Source of the DNA: Monomorium pharaonis
Taxonomy: Eukaryota; Arthropoda; Insecta; Hymenoptera; Formicidae
Length of the DNA: 64,000 nt
NCBI RefSeq assembly: GCF_013373865.1
Contig: NC_050467.1
Span: 39,727,132 to 39,791,131, forward strand
Reading direction: 5' to 3'
Made by a program: the position numbers and the translations under genes. Below the pieces are notes generated by a model. The model had not been told where the DNA came from. It saw only the letters and a program-made list of their open reading frames with translations, and ran no database searches. This document shows, piece after piece, positions 62,204 through 64,000 of the stretch (its first letter is position 1; each line of letters starts with the position of its first letter).

Positions 62204-64000
62204 GTCGCCGGGGTGAATAGTCTACCGCTACGTATACGTGTATATGCACGCGTGTATAAGTAGATAGGTATATAAACGCACATATATTTTCTCCTGATCT
62301 GGAAAACAATAAGCGTGGATTTATATGCACCGCGGCCCGAGGCAATAACTTACAGTACGAAACGCTGCTTCTTTGGCGTTTCCCTGCCTACCCGGACCAG
62401 TCCCCCTCTAAATAAGGATACAACGGGAAATAGTTTCCCATTTCTTTGTTCCACAGCTCCTGTAATGATGCGGAGATACATTTTTTTTTTCTTTTTGACA
62501 CATCATTAAAGCACTATTCTGCAGATTTCTAATAAATCATTTTCGTACCAGACTCACGCCTCTCAAATCTTACAGTTTGAATTATACCCGTATCTGGCTT
62601 TATTTCAAATTCCCTAAGAAAAAGAAAAATTGTTACAAACCTCTCTTTGTTCTTTGTACAATAGAGTTGTTACGATGGCGACTAAACTTGTTACAAGAAG
62701 TTGTCAATCGAAAAATTATTAATCTATAAAACTGAAATGTTTAAATATATTACGTAATATCGCGTACAAGAATTGTTTCCTGCGGAAACATTCTCGTAGG
62801 CATAAATTTTGATTATTGGCGTTGTTTATGCCGGAGATGCTCGGCAAACGGGAACGCGATAAATCTCAACGCGCGCATTCCGGCCTGAAGAATAGAGTTT
62901 CCCGACAAGCGTCGATTTGTCAAGGAGGGCTTCGAATACCTCTCAATGGCAACAAGCGGAAAGCTCACCCTTCGCGGCATTCCGAAGCCACAATGCCATG
63001 AATGTGCGTTCCTTATCCCAGTGTCAGAGAAACGCCGGTCGCGATACGTTGGAGGGAAAAGTAGAATAGATCCGTTTCTCTCTCCTTCCATTGAGTTCGG
63101 AGAGGAAGCCTGCAAAATTTACTTACTTACGGCTCGTTCTTTCTTTGCCGGACCCTCCAAAGCGGATAACTGTATTACGTTACATTGTACTTTTCAGTAC
63201 CTACGGGGTATCACCTGATTTCTTGTTGGCCCGACGATAAAACGTGCGCGGCGTCTAAGAATTGATCGATCGCCTACCAAAACCGTCGCACTTGACCGTC
63301 CAAGAATTTAATAAGAATGTTACGTGCCTCCTTTTTTTAAGCAAATATAAACATTTTTATTTCAATTTAATATTTCTTTTCTGATATATATCAATATAAT
63401 AAATAAACATATAGCAATAGCAGTCTCCAAATTAAATCATGTCTTTTTTAGTGAACACCAACATTTTATCTTTTGCATTTCAGAATTTATATGTAATTAT
63501 CGTACAAATTCAGATGACTATTTTTACAGTTAACGCTTATTCTTAAGTGAGAGATGTATCGTTATATACGAATGTTAGATGCATCGACATTTACCGATCA
63601 TTAACTACGTGTGAAATCATTATACCACTCTCATAACAGAGACGTACACGATCGTTCGCATCGCAATATGCATCGATGACTATAAACGGGCGGACGGATT
63701 CATCTGCGTGTCATTGTCTCCTCAATACCTGTCATCCGGACTTTCTCCTATCGATGGCCGATCCGCCGGCGCGCGTCCGCATAAGTCCTGGCAAGGATTT
63801 ATCGCTGCCCGTCGATCGCATGTAATGGGTTGAACGACCTCGACTTTATCTTGAGACTTGAACCTTAGACCACGAACAATCGATCTCGCGCGAACCCGCG
63901 CGCGGCCCGAAGAAGGACGAGTGCCCATTATAGTCGACGGATAGAAACGTGCGTGCGAAAGGTCGTGACTGCCGTAGCTTCGCGATAGATTGGCGTTTTT

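Larger units (their letters stand above)
57754..64000. other. AT/GC patchwork to window end
   Basis: Alternating blocks with the 59519 hairpin, the 60174 tetranucleotide tract and the GTC array at 62175. No frame longer than about 160 codons and none with a recognised motif. Confidence 0.5.

Overview
This window reads as nuclear DNA from a metazoan, most likely an insect. There are no densely packed genes, no operons, no ribosome-binding-site pattern and no recognisable bacterial or phage genes. GC-rich, CpG-replete blocks of about 0.5-2.5 kb alternate with AT-rich stretches. Long GA/CT, CG, TGCG, CGA and tetranucleotide microsatellites occur throughout. Heterogeneous composition, CpG that is not depleted and many GA/CT and CGA repeats fit a hymenopteran (perhaps ant) genome, but that is inference; nothing here identifies a species.

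I could not recognise any known protein family, tRNA, rRNA, snRNA, conserved insect microRNA or intact transposon. Most open frames longer than 60 codons are by-products of purine/pyrimidine-skewed repeats or are chance frames in GC-rich DNA. The window is best read as a gene desert or the inside of one or more very large introns. The best coding candidate is a short plus-strand frame at 43438-43611 whose first 27 residues have the full layout of a secretory signal peptide and which is followed by two usable splice donors. A weaker exon-like segment is at 37292-37388 (strong acceptor, one open frame, good donor). The longest frame is a 312-codon ATG-started minus-strand ORF at 53576-54514, without recognisable domains and partly explained by strand skew.

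Layout. 1-8.9 kb: mostly GC-rich with GA and TGCG repeats, two G-quadruplex motifs, a 64-nt polypurine run and two AT-rich gaps. 8.9-17.1 kb: mixed, with a polypurine block at 10.9-11.1 kb and a compound GA-GT microsatellite at 16.2 kb. 17.1-29.5 kb: mixed, with a two-copy 34-nt motif, a purine-to-pyrimidine switch at 19.0-19.5 kb, a degenerate TTCGAATC-rich inverted-end element at 23.2-23.6 kb and a CGA array at 26.6 kb. 29.5-32.5 kb: AT-rich, with one 14-bp hairpin. 32.5-40.9 kb: a GC block, an AT block with a near-loopless hairpin at 34.8 kb, and a second GC block with a G-quadruplex at 38.0 kb. 40.9-51.7 kb: AT/GC patchwork containing the signal-peptide candidate. 51.7-64 kb: three long CT arrays, the long minus-strand ORF, a 21-bp tandem duplication at 56.4 kb, then AT/GC patchwork to the end.

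With no firm gene, nothing can be said about genes working together. I found no sign of a new multi-gene system. The items most worth testing are the signal-peptide candidate, the long minus-strand ORF and the small hairpins.
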